Assembly (NCBI RefSeq): GCF_021018805.1
Contig: NC_086248.1
Coordinates: 28,590,922 to 28,654,921, forward strand
Source of the DNA: Prinia subflava
Lineage: Eukaryota; Chordata; Aves; Passeriformes; Cisticolidae
Length of the DNA: 64,000 nucleotides
Direction of reading: 5' to 3'
How positions within the stretch are numbered: the first letter of the stretch is position 1; the number at the start of each line of letters is the position of its first letter. Shown piece after piece: positions 51,660 through 64,000 of the stretch. A model generated the notes under the pieces. That model was not told the DNA's origin, did no database searches, and saw only the letters and a program-made list of their open reading frames with translations. Both the position numbers and the translations under genes were made by a program.

Positions 51660-51773
51660 GTGCAATCCAGAAAAGGAGAAAAAGAGGAAAAGGGGTATCA
51701 AAAGGGAGGCAAGAAAGAGAAACTGAGAATAGAAAAGAGAAGACAGACTGTTGAACAACAACAAATAGAAAGT
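51660..51773. repeat. Polypurine-rich tract
   Basis: The + strand is dominated by A and G (AGGAGAAAAAGAGGAAAAGG and similar) leading into the G run. Purine-rich tracts of this type can form unusual DNA structures; no function is shown here. Confidence 0.65.
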
Positions 51774-51802
51774 GGGGGGGGGGGGGGGGGGAGGGGGGTG
51801 GG
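51774..51802 (+). repeat. 18-G homopolymer and G-quadruplex-type sequence
   Basis: Eighteen consecutive G (51774-51791) are followed by A, six G, T and three G. This fits the G-quadruplex pattern of four or more G-tracts with short loops. It is the longest G run in the window and is prone to sequencing and length error. Confidence 0.9.
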
Positions 51803-54800
51803 AAGCACGACTACCAGCCCTTCCCAAAACATTTAAGAAGAAATGAGTCAACAGGGTATGAAGGACTGTTATCTCAGAAATCAGAAATGGAGAGTGGGAA
51901 CCTTGGAGGAAGAAGGTGGTAGAAGGAATTAATTCTCCTTTTTCAAACCTCCAGTTTATTAATTTGAATTAGTTTTGCCTAAGTCAGTGCTTTTTTCTTT
52001 CCCCACCACCCTATGGCCTAAATTTAAAATGTAGTGGTACTACCTGGCAAAGTCAAAGGTTTTTGCCTCTGCCCCGTGCTATCCCTGATCCCCTTCTCTC
52101 CTTCTCCCTCACCCTTCTTCTGGACTTAATTCTGAATTCCCCTTGGTTGCTTAAAATTTTTTTATTGTGTGTGACTCTTTGCCAAATGAAGATCCATTTT
52201 ACTTCTCATTCTGTGTTTAATCACTTCTTGATATTACTAATACACATCTTTAAGAGAAATTGAAATAACCTTTAAATAAAGAATACAAAACAAATTAAAA
52301 TTCTAGTAATCAACATACATACATTTTAAATAATCTATTAATTTCTTTGTTGTCAAGCCATCTAATTGGGTTTGATTTCCTAACAGAGGTGTATGGCAGG
52401 AATGTTATACCTTTCATATGCTGCAGTTAGTTTCAGCTAAAATTCAAATTCAAATTTAAATTCACAGAGCCCAGGAAAAAATCAGTGCGAGAGAGGCAGG
52501 GAGCAGGCATCTATTTACAAGTTTTTTTAACAGCATGACCTCTGTTGAAACTAAAGGTTATGAGGATCACAAGCTATTCCAATGCTATTGCCCTGCTTAG
52601 TTTTTGTTCTGTAGCCAAGAAAACTGCCAGGTAGTAAGTCTTATTTAAGCAGACTTCTACTCAGGATTTATTATACCATTTTTGGTGCACGATATGTTTT
52701 AGCAGGCAGTACCCCTTCTAAGTTCCCAGCTGTTTCCAGGAGAGTTTCTCAAGCATATTTCCAGTCTGTGTCCCGTACCCAAGGCCAGATGTGGCCATGC
52801 ACACACCATTTGAACACCAGCTAACTCTGCTCCCCATTGTGAAAACCACATGAATCCCAGAAATAATCTGTGGTGCAAGCAGCAGATTCCCAGTCTGGAT
52901 CATCAAGGTGCCCAGGCACCACGTAATGCAGAGACACCTCCACAGCCAAGCACAGGTGCTGATTCAAGAACTTGGGTACTTCACCCAGGTGAGGTGTAGC
53001 AGGTTTGTTTACTGCAGCCTTCACCACTGAGACTCAACCTGGATTGTTCTCACAAATTTGATGTCCAGAATCAGTCTCAATACTTCTTGTTTAACTTCTG
53101 GGGCCTTAAGGTATCTAATTTTTCTTGCAGAGAGTACCAAATATAGCTTAAGTTACTGTAAGAATGCATGTCTTGGACACTTCAGGTATTCTGAAAACTG
53201 CAGAGCAGAGATTAAGTGTTGGGAACATTTTTAACTGTTATGTACTACAATGTCAGTTCACAGATCTGAACTCAGTTTTTGTCTCGTTTAAAAAAGATCA
53301 GTTTGTTTAAGCTGAACTTTGTTATTTGCACATTCATTTAGTAATTTGCTTTTCTAATTCATTTTGTACTTACATACATAAATTTCTTTGAGATATTACC
53401 CTTTACTGTGAAATATTGCCTTTTAAATGTTCCACACAATATATATTTTTCAGAAATTTTCACCACAGAAGTCCAACAAAACTCTTAGCACTGGTACTTT
53501 TGCCCAGATTTAATGAAATTATGTTTAACTACAAATTAGGAGGGGAGTTGTTGAGTAATAGAAAGTATACCTGGAAAAAAATTAAGTTAGTTTTTTAATA
53601 AATACCCTGATCCCTCTTTGGACATAATTCTGCCTCATTTTTTATGCCTCCTTATGCATTTGAAGGAGCTTTTTTTTTTTTCCACATACAGGTGTTGAAA
53701 ATGTATATATTAAGAAGCACTTCTGTTAGTTACATCTGCAGTAAAAATGCATGGCAGTGAAATATTAAAGGAAATCTGTAGAGTAATGTAGAGTTTCAGG
53801 TGTGTTTCTAGCATGTCAACATTGCTTAGTCTGCAATTTCAGCAACTTCTTGAGCCTAATAGAGGGTCCGATAAATATTCTTATAGAGAAAGTGGTTATT
53901 TTAATTCTAAAATACATTTCTAATGATCTTAAAATCTCTGCAGATTATAGAATCATAAGTTGGTTTTCTTTTCGTGTTAAGTAAAAGGCATATGAAAATT
54001 TCAAAAATAGGCAGGACTCAATAGAATTCAGTTAATTAATTATTGCACTGGGGAAAATATTCATCTATAATTCTGCTGTCATAGTTCTTAAGGCATGCTA
54101 CAGGGATACTGTGATACTACAATACCTTCAATGTTTTTCCCTTTGATAACTGTAATTCCAGTGATATTCCCATGAATCAAGTGAATCCTGATTACAGTAA
54201 GTGTAACGAACATGTAATTTTGTTTCAAGTGATGTTTGGCCATTAATGAATGTAACCAAAGCACATTTTATTCTTTAAGTATTCTAGTGAACATTTTCGG
54301 TAGCTCTTAGGACTAGTTTTTAATTTGTATATCCAATCAAAACCAGTTTGATGGCAAGTGCATGTCTGAATGTTAAACAAAGAGATTCTCTATATAAGTA
54401 AAGTTGGGGCTGTTTTAAAATATTCTTTTATCCATAGTTACATAGCTGAGTTTTTAACAGTCTGCAAATCTCTACCTCAATTATATAACTATCTGGCTGG
54501 GTAAAAAAGTATTTTGAGCAATTTTGTATCTGAATTCAATGGTTTTGTGCTTATGAATTGCACAAAATCATGTCACAAAGATGTTTGCAGGCACAAATTA
54601 GAAGTCAGTAGTAAAAGATTAGCAATAAATATTTTTCTAACATACATTGCAAAGTTACTTTCAAACTTTTGACCATCTCATAAAAGCGTTACAAAATGAA
54701 AGTAACAACTACAGACATATTCGGAAGTGTGGTAAATATAGAAAGATGGAAGTAGCTGTTGTTGGAACGAGAAATAGGGTATCAAAGTTCAAAGACAAAT

Positions 54801-54978
54801 TGGTGCATGCTGATTTGTATATTATATATATTATATTTTTATTTATAATGGGGACTAAGTACCAGAGAAAGGAATAGCATTGTATGCACAAGTAACACTG
54901 ACATGAGAACGAATTACTACAGAAAGTTCATTAACATTTGAGACTGAAAATTAAGCCTTCAAGAAATCAAATTCATAA

Positions 54979-55160
54979 GATCACAGAATCATGTTAGTTG
55001 AAAGAGAACTCATTAGGTCATCTAGTTAAATCCCCTGCTCGGATGAGTCCACTTAAAGCAGGTAGCTCATGTCCAGTCAAGTTCTGAAGAGCCAGAAGGC
55101 TGGAAACTGCACAGCCTTTTTCAGCAACCTGCTCCAGTGCTTGCTTACCCTCATGTTTTG
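54979..55160 (-). mobile_element. CR1 LINE 3' fragment, minus strand
   Basis: The + strand reads GATCACAGAATCATGTTAG, then CATTAGGTCATCTAGTTAAA, CCCCTGCTCGG, AAGCAGGTAGCTCATGTCC and CCTGCTCCAGTGCTTGC. This is the reverse of a CR1 3' end. It is a short 5'-truncated copy of about 180 bases. Confidence 0.88.
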
Positions 55161-55714
55161 GAAGAGCCATCAAATTTTATAGATTATGTGGCAATTAAGG
55201 GTGAAAATTGGTATATTTATTCTCGAGAGAGTGTTGATATATTTGTAAACACGACGCAATATCCATGGATTAATGTTCAGTATATAACAGCTGACCTTGC
55301 ATCCCACATATCTGTGAAAGAAAGCCCTCTGAAAGCTCTGTTCATGAAGATGTTGATGATATACTCCAAACACAAGCAAAATGTTGTGTTCTAAAAGAAA
55401 GCAATGCTTCCTTTTAGACCAAAAGAATTTCTGACTTCAGTAAGCCTACCAATGCTCATTTCTAAAAATTTATAAATGAAGAAAAATGTATGGAATAGAT
55501 TGACAAAAATAAATGTACATATTTCCTGAAAAGAAAAGATTGATACTGACAACTGTGATGCGATAAATATTATCTGAGTTCTTGTAAAGCAGTGAAATAA
55601 ATATTCAGTCTTTAATAGCTGGGACCAGAGAGTCATGAACAGTACACAGTGAGAAATTAGAATTCATCTGTCAAACATCATTTCTTATTTTGATGCAATT
55701 ACAAAATTAATGGG

Positions 55715-56110
55715 TGATGGTAATGAAGTAGATCATATACATTTGGATTCTAGTGAGGCATTTGATATGGCATCTTCAGAATTTTCAGTTTTAAAATTTG
55801 ATTCAGTACTGCCTTCAAGAAGATCATAACCATGCAGCTCTAAACTGCCTAAATGAGTACATAAACCAGAAATATTAAACAGCAGCATATTAGGAAAAGG
55901 GATGTAAAAGTTGGCATTTGATAGCAAGAGTTGGCAAGAGTTATATTTATTTAATGTCTACATTAGTAGTCCGAAAGAAAAGAGCACTCTAATAAATCTG
56001 AAGATGATACTAAATTTGAAGGAGTGTGCAGATAATTAAAAAAAAGATTAAGAGGAACTAGAGAAATTGCAGATGAGGTAAAACTGAAAAATACTATTTA
56101 TCTTAGAAAT
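55715..56110 (+). mobile_element. Old CR1-type LINE reverse-transcriptase relic, plus strand
   Basis: In one frame GTAGATCATATACATTTGGA and the bases after it read VDHIHLDSSEAFDM, which matches the LINE reverse-transcriptase motif written in CR1 as DVIYLDFSKAFD. About 250 bases on, KSEDDTKFE corresponds to the catalytic F-A-D-D-T-K-L region. Between and after them the frame is broken many times. It is therefore an ancient, diverged LINE body, older than the other CR1 copies here. The limits are approximate. Confidence 0.6.
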
Positions 56111-59100
56111 ATGAAAGCCTGTTGCCATTGAGGTAAGATTCTGAAACACTAATATGTTGGAAGATATTGGTATTTATAAAAAAGAAGGTAAATTCACAAA
56201 ATTCTGTGATATGTTACCATTGGTACCTATAACAGTAATTTAACAGTAATTTTTCAGGACAGTAACAATATTTTCTCTAAACAGGCATGAAAACAAACTT
56301 CAATTCAGGTGATGCAACTAGGCTGGAAGACATACTGCTGAATGAGATGCACACAGGAAAGGGTAAATAAGGAAGCTAAGACAAGTAACGTGCAACCAGT
56401 GACTAAAACTGATCAGAGTTCAGCTGGTTCACTGAAGAGTATTCAAACTACAAAATGATAGAACATATTTGGGACAAACTTAACACATTTTGTATATTTT
56501 CCAGTGATGAAAGTATACCTTGAATGGATATTGCCTGGGAGGTTTTATTATTGTAGGGACTGCTTTATTGTTCTTAGAAAACATGGGATCTCAAAAAGAC
56601 AGATGCAGCTATGAATCAAATACAAATATTGTGCTTAAATAAATTTAAATATCTCCCATCAGCAAGTGGAGTAAAGTAAAAGAAGAATAACATGTGATAT
56701 TAAGTAAGGCAAGAAATAAAAAATAGTTTTTTTAAAAAAAAGGCAAACGCTCCATTACAGCAAGTGTAGTTCCTGCTAGGTCCCGAGAAAAGTTCTTTCT
56801 AAAATGTCACCTCAGAGTCTGGGTATCTGCTCTTGTCTTTTCAAGATTCCTTAAATCTTGTTCCAGGCAGCCTGTTGTCTGAGCTCTCACACTTTTTGTT
56901 GCACCTTTAGAAGATATAGCTGTGTATTCCCAAATGCTGCTGGACGATAAGTGATCCTCCTTCTCTTCAGAGACTCTCTTGACACTTTGATGGCTAAGAC
57001 AAAGCAAGCAGTTACCTTTCTGCCAGCTGTTCTGCCCCATTCTCAGAAAGAAACATAGCTGCAAAAAATAAAAATTAATCAAGGTCCAGCCATCCAAATA
57101 ATGAGCCTAGTCTCATCTGCATTTTCTACAGAATTAGCTTGTGTGACTAACTCAGAAGTATACATTACCTTCAGCCAGCTATTTAGAATCATCACTCTCC
57201 CCTGCAAGTACTACTAATAATCTGAAATTTACTCTGTGGATAATACCAGGAGAAACTTTAGAAACTTATTCTGTTCCCATGTTAGTATTTATTGAAGCAT
57301 TCAAAATCTTGTTGCAGGCAAAAGGGAACAAACCTATGAAATGCTAAGGGGTTAATCTAATTGAAATTTTAGCAGGCTTATCAAAAGACAAAAATCTGCC
57401 AATAGTTCAGCTACAATTCTACAAACAATCATAAACTAAATTAATGCAGAGAAACTTCATTAGTGATAAAGATAAAACTGTTACATAAAAGATTCATACT
57501 CTCTGCACCTTTTCTCTGGTATTGGACTCCCTGTACAATATTCCTGTGTCCTAAGCTGATGCTGTCTGTATTCCTCAAGCAGAACAGGATGAAGGGTTAC
57601 AGTGGGATATCAGCATTCTAGGGCATCAACGGGAAAAGTGCAATGTTCAGGGTGGAAGCTGCTGCTTCCTTGGTGTTGAGTATGCTTGGTTTTATTTTTA
57701 TATGTGTTTCAACACAGTCTGCTCACATGCCCTTTCTTTTCTTTGGTTCCAATCAATCAGTTCTCTCTTACCCCACTGCTGGCTTTACTTGATTACAAAG
57801 CCACAAACATGTGGTGACCACTAATTGACTGTGATTTGTTGTGATTATGTTTTGTCGTTGTATTAACTGCAGTTTGTGTTTCTTGGGAACTCTGGTATCA
57901 TCCTGTGTCTCCACTCTCGCAAAGTTCTTTTTATTCTGCAATCAGAAAGTTCAGTTCACACACAAAATAACCACTGGCATTTACTGTAAACTAAGAGAAA
58001 GCACATTTAGGCTGCTATAAAACTGTTTTTGCAACTGAAACAAGTCAGCATAGGGGGACCTGTCCTGAATCTTCACACTATCAGGTTAAGACAAACCTTG
58101 TGGCCTTTAATAATAATGGCAAATTTACTGAAAATTGTCATCACCACAAAACTTTGCCTTCCATATTTCAGCCTGACACACTTCAGCCAGGGTCACCAGG
58201 TAGATATTGCTTGTTTGCTCTGCCTGACATGCTAAATGACAGCACTTCTTGGAGAGCTTTCTCAACTTTGCATAAGATGTGGTAGCTGATATTATGGTGT
58301 CACTAAGTTCCATAAAAGTATCTGCTTCAGATATATATATAAAAAAACTGATGCTTTATAAAAGTGCTTTATAAAATCCACATCATAAAGAACAGTAAGC
58401 TGTCACATTATTAAGGAAAAAAACACTAAAGGCAAAAGAAAAATTGAGACATTACTGGTCTGTGAGTGTAGAGATGTTTCTATCCATCTTATTCAGTCAG
58501 TTTAATGGTACTATCTAAAAGGAAAACAACTTTCATGATCTCTGAAAGCATCCATGTTTTCTCATCTGACACTCCTAAGTGTCATTTATGATCTGGTGTT
58601 TCGCAGGACTTGACTCTTCACTGCTTTATTTTGAATCACATGCACTATCTAGTGGACATTTGGACTGTTAAAATACAAACTAGTGAATTGCAAAAATGAG
58701 AGAGGAAGCTCACATATATCATCTCATTCTTGTCCACCATACATCTCTAAAATTTGATTTTATTAGCCTTATTTTCACTGCTAGTTACACATTGGTCAAA
58801 AGGAGTAATTCAAGAACATATATTATTTTGGATTTTTATTTAATATTAGAATTCATATTAATCTTTCATGTTACGCTTTTAATTATTGTAGTATAGCTGC
58901 AAGTGGCAATAGCTAGGAATCATTTAATGTATGAGTGCAAGAGATTATTGCCATCTTTTTACAAGACAATGTGGCCTTAGGATAATAAACAAATATGGTT
59001 CCATGTAAATTTTAAATAAATAAAATACTCTGATTTTAATTTTCAGCTAAGAAAAACCAAAGATCTTTTTAAAGGTAAATATTTTCCTTGACACATATAT

Positions 59101-60949
59101 ATGATTGAAGGAAGCCCATTGGTGAAAATTATTGAAATTGAGAAATTGCAACCAAAAATATGAGGAGGAAAAAAGCCAAATATCTGAATATCTGCTTGTA
59201 GTGAAGAGGCTCTAAGAATATTTTCTTCCTAATATACAATTTCTTCCTCAAAGTCAGTCACACTGTGTCTAGTAGCCCTCTTTCTGGCTGTAAGGTGAGT
59301 TGCATGGGAAGTCATCACTGCAGTTTACTTAAAGCCTTTGTGGTTGTACTCAGTCAGAATTCACTGGATCTGAATCAGTCCTTTTATTAAGAAGCTCAGC
59401 ATAAATTGAATGCATATATTGCCTCTTCCTTACAACATTCTTAGGAGTGTTCTCCTAGGAGGATATTGTAAAATTTTGGAAAATTACTTTTCTTGCTTAC
59501 TCGACATGCTTAATGCTTCCAACTATCAAATAATGAAGTGTAATAATGAAGCCTCCAAACAGAGCAGTGGAATTTTTGAGCATGTCAAAGTTATTGATTA
59601 TGATAAGTAAAATCTTACATATGGAGAGGAAAAAAAAGCAATTAATTTATTTTAAATCCGTATCAGTGTAAGAAAATCACAGAATCATTTGTCTCTCTGT
59701 TTCAAGAGATAGTCTTCAAAAAAAAAAAATTTTGTCATAAGGCATTTTTGGTGCTGCTGGACATAAATTTAATGCCTTTCTCCAAAAATTATTTGAGGAC
59801 TCTTTCATATCCCATTTGCTTCTTACCGCTGTTCTGAAAATATTTTGAAAGAGATGGAGATCACACAAGCACCTTGGGAATGGATTTGTTGCTTTCACTG
59901 ATACGAAGAGTGGAACATTTTTTAGGTAAATAGCTGTTAGTGTAATACACACACAGAGGTTTGATTTTTTGCTGATGACTGACTTCTGTACTAAAGGAAA
60001 GTGTGCTGGAGCATCCAAAGCATTTAGACATCTTCACTCTAGTGCCTGTGATGTAGGAAGTTGGAAATAAAAAAGACTAAAAGATAAGACCCAAAATTAA
60101 AATATCCACATTTAAAAAGGTGAGATTTCCTCTGTAAAAAGACTTGAAATATTCTCAGTTTCCTTTACAAGACATAGAAAACCATATCACATGTATAGAA
60201 TCGTCCCCATTTGCTGTATGAAGATACAGAAACTGGGAAGACATTTAGTCTAAAACCAACTAAAAGGCATGAACTTTTCCCTAAATCTGAATAGGTTAGG
60301 CTACTTGCCCTGCAAATACAAACATTGTAGAGAAGTTTAAAATGTATGAAAATTTGTTAGCTATAGAACAACGTGTATTTAATAATGATTCATACTGGAA
60401 AAGTCAAGGTAAAGCTGTCCTAGGAAAAAAAAGAATAGCAGTGAAGAACTTCCCAAAAATAATAATTCCAGTGAAAAATCTTAAATTTAAAAGGTGGCAA
60501 AACACCAGTGGTATCAGTAATACTTTTTATATGTTGGGAGCGTAAGTAGTAAGAAGCAAGAACTGAATTGCAACTTTCTTTGTAATAAATATGTAAGAAA
60601 ATTTGTGTGAATGATAATGGTAATGTAATAGTGGGGTTCACTACTACCTTAAAGTATAGCACAGGGTGAGTTAAGTTTGTGTTTTGTGTCAAAATGTAGC
60701 ATAGGGTCTCTATGAAATGAACTTTAATGCCTGAATAGAAAGAATATGACATTAAGGTTATGTTGTCAATTAGCTGGTGGCAGTGGCTCTGGAGCACTGT
60801 GAATAACTAGAAATACTGCAAAGGCAGAAAACATAATAATGGAAAATGAGTAGGCACTTAATGAAATTATCAGGTAAGAGGTTTAAAATAAACAAAGCAC
60901 TTTTTCACTTAGTATGTAATTAAATTGTGGAGTTGAATGTGCTGGATGT

Positions 60950-61208
60950 TGTAGAAGCCAAAAATCGAAATGAATTCCAAAATCTCCTAGGCACGTTAAC
61001 TGATGTCAGGTCTATAAATGCTATTAAGTACAGTGGGTTCAAAAGGAACCTTCAGGTCAGGAAGTCCCCAAGTCCCTGACACCTCAAAGAATATCCAGAG
61101 ATATATCACCGTAGGCTTGCCTTCTTTCTGTGCCATCTTCCACAGCAGAAAGGATGTTGAGCTAAATTAGACCTTCTTCTGCTCTACTGTGTGGAGTCAT
61201 GTTCTTAC
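60950..61208 (+). mobile_element. Ancient CR1-like LINE 3' end, plus strand
   Basis: GGATGTTGAGCTAAATTAGACCTTC and the closing CATGTTCTTA at about 61199-61208 resemble the 3' terminus of old amniote CR1-like LINEs, whose ends read GGGCTAGATGGACC...GTCTGA...TATGTTCTTA. Upstream matches are weak, so the 5' limit is a guess. The different tail separates it from the ATTCTGTGAT-ending CR1 copies elsewhere in the window. Confidence 0.5.
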
Positions 61209-64000
61209 TTTGTCTTAATAACAAAAAAATAAACAGACTCTGGTGAGGGGTTCCCACTGTGGTAATAGTGACTCTTACTTGATGCTGATGACATGAAAGC
61301 ATTTTTAAAAAGCTGATTCTTTGATGATTTAATTGTCAAGAGCAATAGTAGTTTTAATTTGGAGGGAGGAAAGCTAGTCTGCAATATTTTAACCACTCAG
61401 CCCTGTCTGTACAACCAGTGTAGCAAATGCCTGTTACAGTCTTGGTGATAGTGGAGCAGGTTTTGTTGTTACAGGTCCTCCAGACTTAAAAAAATGAGTG
61501 AGGGATGGGTTGTTCCCCATTATTGTCTATTCTTCTAACAAGATAATAACTATAAAGCATAAAAGATACTTTCTTAACCCTAATGACCTATTTATCCTAA
61601 TTTTAGCTTTGGACTTCAGTTCACTGGTATGCTCTGGCTGTGCTGCATTGTCTCAGCAGTGGAGAACATCTGTAAGCCCAGCTGCATTGTACAGTCAGAT
61701 CTGTGCAAAGCGGGTGGAGTGAATCTCACGTGGTTTGCCCTGAGTAGCAATCCTTCACATTTTTAAAATGCTGAAGAGCAACTTCAGCTTTTTGAGTGTA
61801 GATACTGCATTTGGCTCCAGACCACTACAGTACTGAAGTATACTTATTTCCACATGTCAGATCGAGGCAAAGTTGTTGGCCTTATGCTCAGTGATGCATG
61901 GAAACCACTCTGGTTTTTTAAAGGTATCAAGTGACCTCAAGAAGAGATCGCTCTAAATTTTATCTCCTCAAAACATGTGACTGGACTTCTGCTATCCTGT
62001 CCTATGCATTTCAGAAGGTGACACACCTTGGAGTTGCCTCCACAATGGACTGCGTGAAGTAGTCTAAGAAATGCCTAACTAGCTCCTCTGCTTATAAGTG
62101 TAATTATTATAGAGGGAAAGTAACTTTCAGGCATAATGATGTGGGCAAGTAAGGCATTCTACTGTTAAAATTGTCAGCACAGTTACACTAAATGCACACA
62201 TCACTGTAGTTGCCTCAACAATAAATAGATTTTTTTTTTGCCAGAGAACATGGTGAATTCCCTTGAAATCATGTTAAATTTGGCTGATGCTGGTTTAAAT
62301 GGTCCCAAAGTTATGGAAGGCTAATCTAAAATCAAGGCAACTCATGCTGAATTCTGTTAATCTTAAAAAAATCTCCAAGAAAAAAATTGTTAAAGTATCA
62401 ATTTAGAAATGGATCCAACGTTTATGTAAATCTTTTTTGATAACTAGATTATTACAAAAAATGAGAGGTTTGTGTTCTCCCTCAAACCCTATGTAGGCTT
62501 CTAAGTTAGGATTCAGTAGCTCCTGTAGAAGGAGATGACAAAGGTCTTCCAGCTGCATAGGAGCAGAAAAATGGTTTGACTCATCATTTCTGTTAACTGA
62601 TTCTTATGTAGCCCTGCATAAGGACATCAGAGAGATCAAATGTTTCATTTGGGTCACAGTGCAGTTATACCTAGTAAATTAAGCGTCATCTCAAAGGTAA
62701 GAAAGCTACAGTAAACATATTCTGAGCACAGAAGGAAGAAGTCTGAATGCGAGAAAATTTGGATAAAGTGATGTAGCAGTGTCTATAATTAGACAGGTTA
62801 TGCTCATGAAAAGCTGTCTTCCTGTTACAAAGCTGCAGATGATGGAAGGCCAAAATATCACTGGTATGAATTTATCAATCCAAGTTTGCATCTTTATATA
62901 TGCATATCTTTAAACCGTGCAACAATTTCCCTGTTGACAAAAAGTCAAATATCTTGCTCTTTTTTGCGTTTGTATGAAGGAACCCTTTATGTCCTCTGTA
63001 GAGTGTACATCACTGACAGAAAGTTGGATTCTGCTACACTGAGTCTGGATTCTGCAGACTCACAGACCTGAAAGAGCCACCTTTTCAGTGGATGAAATTG
63101 CAGCCAGTCATGGTGACTGGCTGATAAATTAATCTTAATGTTCCATGGGGGTATGAAAAAATTATTGTGTATGAGTCCTGTTCTACTTAGAAGTTGAACT
63201 GCAATGTCAAGATACCAGGCCATGATTATTTAGTTATATTGTTTCGCTCTGTTTCATGTTGTCTTTCTAGTGGAGGAAAAAGCCTTAAGAGTCTCACCAT
63301 GGTTTAAAATAACAACAAAAAAAAGAAGTCTGCAAATGGAGTACTGTGAAGGAAAGCATGCTTCTGGGAAGTAACAAGCACCTTTGGATTTAGAAAAATA
63401 CACTTTGTGGGTGATCTAACCCAGCAATCTGCTTCCCAAAACCTCTACATCACAATTACACAATGGTGAATTGAATTGGGACCATGACCATATCTTGAGG
63501 ATGGAGAAAGGGAAGAGAGCTATTTATGTAAATAGAAAGGGCAAAAAGATGTGTTTGAAACTATAAAATCTCCTGCTGAACTGAATTAATGAAAGTGAGA
63601 AGATGATCTCAGTGTCAGTATTGGTACAGCGCTGTTTCATACCTATAATTAGAGATTCACAGGAGAATAGATTATAAACCTCCCTCCTTTGAAATTACCT
63701 ACCTCCTAACTTCTGGGTAAAACTGCTGGTGAAACATGCCTCTTCTGTTTCATTGAGTGCTGATGTCTTTTGCTTCAGCCGAGGCACTAACAGGTTTTGC
63801 TCCAAATTTCTCTTTCAGAAGAGCAAGACACTCTGTTGAGAAATAGGGCATTCAGATTCCTCCAGATAAACAGAGGAATGGAACCTTCTTTATCCTATGG
63901 CAGTGCTTAACCCAGGAGATAGGAATAAAAGGGAACTGCATCTCTTCAACTACATTTTTTGAATTTTCTCTGCAATACTTTTTCCACACACATCTGCCCA

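Larger units (their letters stand above)
21950..64000 (+). other. ADGRB3: ADGRB3 intron, at least 42 kb, open at the window end
   Basis: The donor GTAAGTG opens an intron that appears to run past the window end. I looked on the + strand for the next exon, which should encode the second GPS half with a Cys-x-Cys pair and the Ser/Thr cleavage site, and did not see it. The LTR, CR1, MIR and simple-repeat entries below lie inside it. Between them, notably 21950-25419, 26110-28469, 28700-36782, 38438-46761, 47105-48275, 48860-51659, 51803-54976, 56111-60949 and 61209-64000, the DNA is AT-rich with no gene or recognised repeat family. Very long introns are typical of ADGRB3. Confidence 0.7.

Noticed and set aside
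52680..53060. Possible retrocopy or ERV piece with several minus-strand frames
   Set aside because: Slightly GC-richer than its surroundings, but no family, LTR signal or protein motif could be recognised.
53945..53965. CR1 tail (TATAGAATCATAAGTTGG)
   Set aside because: Only about 18 bases resemble a CR1 end, with no body next to it. Likely chance or too short to support.

Overview
The window looks like intronic sequence from a bird nuclear genome, most likely a songbird. CR1 LINE fragments in both orientations dominate the repeats. There are also avian-type endogenous-retrovirus LTRs and one SINE with a tRNA-Ile-like head and a CR1-like tail, the architecture described for the zebra finch element TguSINE1. 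The DNA is AT-rich, has no bacterial-style gene packing, and coding sequence is confined to four short spliced exons.

The only gene I can support is ADGRB3 (BAI3, adhesion G protein-coupled receptor B3), on the + strand. Four consecutive coding exons at 9728-9874, 10590-10665, 15971-16073 and 21906-21949 join in frame through canonical AG/GT splice sites. They encode the C-terminal part of the extracellular GAIN domain and the start of the GPS motif. The exon expected next, carrying the rest of the GPS and the autoproteolysis site, was not found in the remaining 42 kb. The exons upstream of 9728 were not found either. Everything else is therefore best read as ADGRB3 intron.

Layout. 1-9727: upstream intron with an LTR cluster (2.5-3.8 kb), a CR1 (5.5-6.0 kb) and two more CR1 pieces (6.9-7.7 kb). 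9728-21949: the exon cluster, with a CR1 in intron 2 and the tRNA-derived SINE in intron 3. 21950-64000: one very long intron with an LTR piece (25.4 kb), a reverse-oriented LTR end (28.5 kb), a MIR-like relic (36.8 kb), an intact-looking solo LTR with a 6-bp target-site duplication (37.9-38.4 kb), CR1 fragments (46.8, 55.0, 55.7 and 61.0 kb), an unexplained GC-rich island (48.3-48.85 kb) and an 18-G run (51.77 kb).

I found no rRNA, functional tRNA, CRISPR array, complete provirus or complete LINE. Nothing convincingly qualifies as a new biological system. The most informative items are the exon set, the dated-looking solo LTR, the SINE, and two compositionally odd islands without a family assignment. 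All family names rest on recognition by eye, not on a database search.
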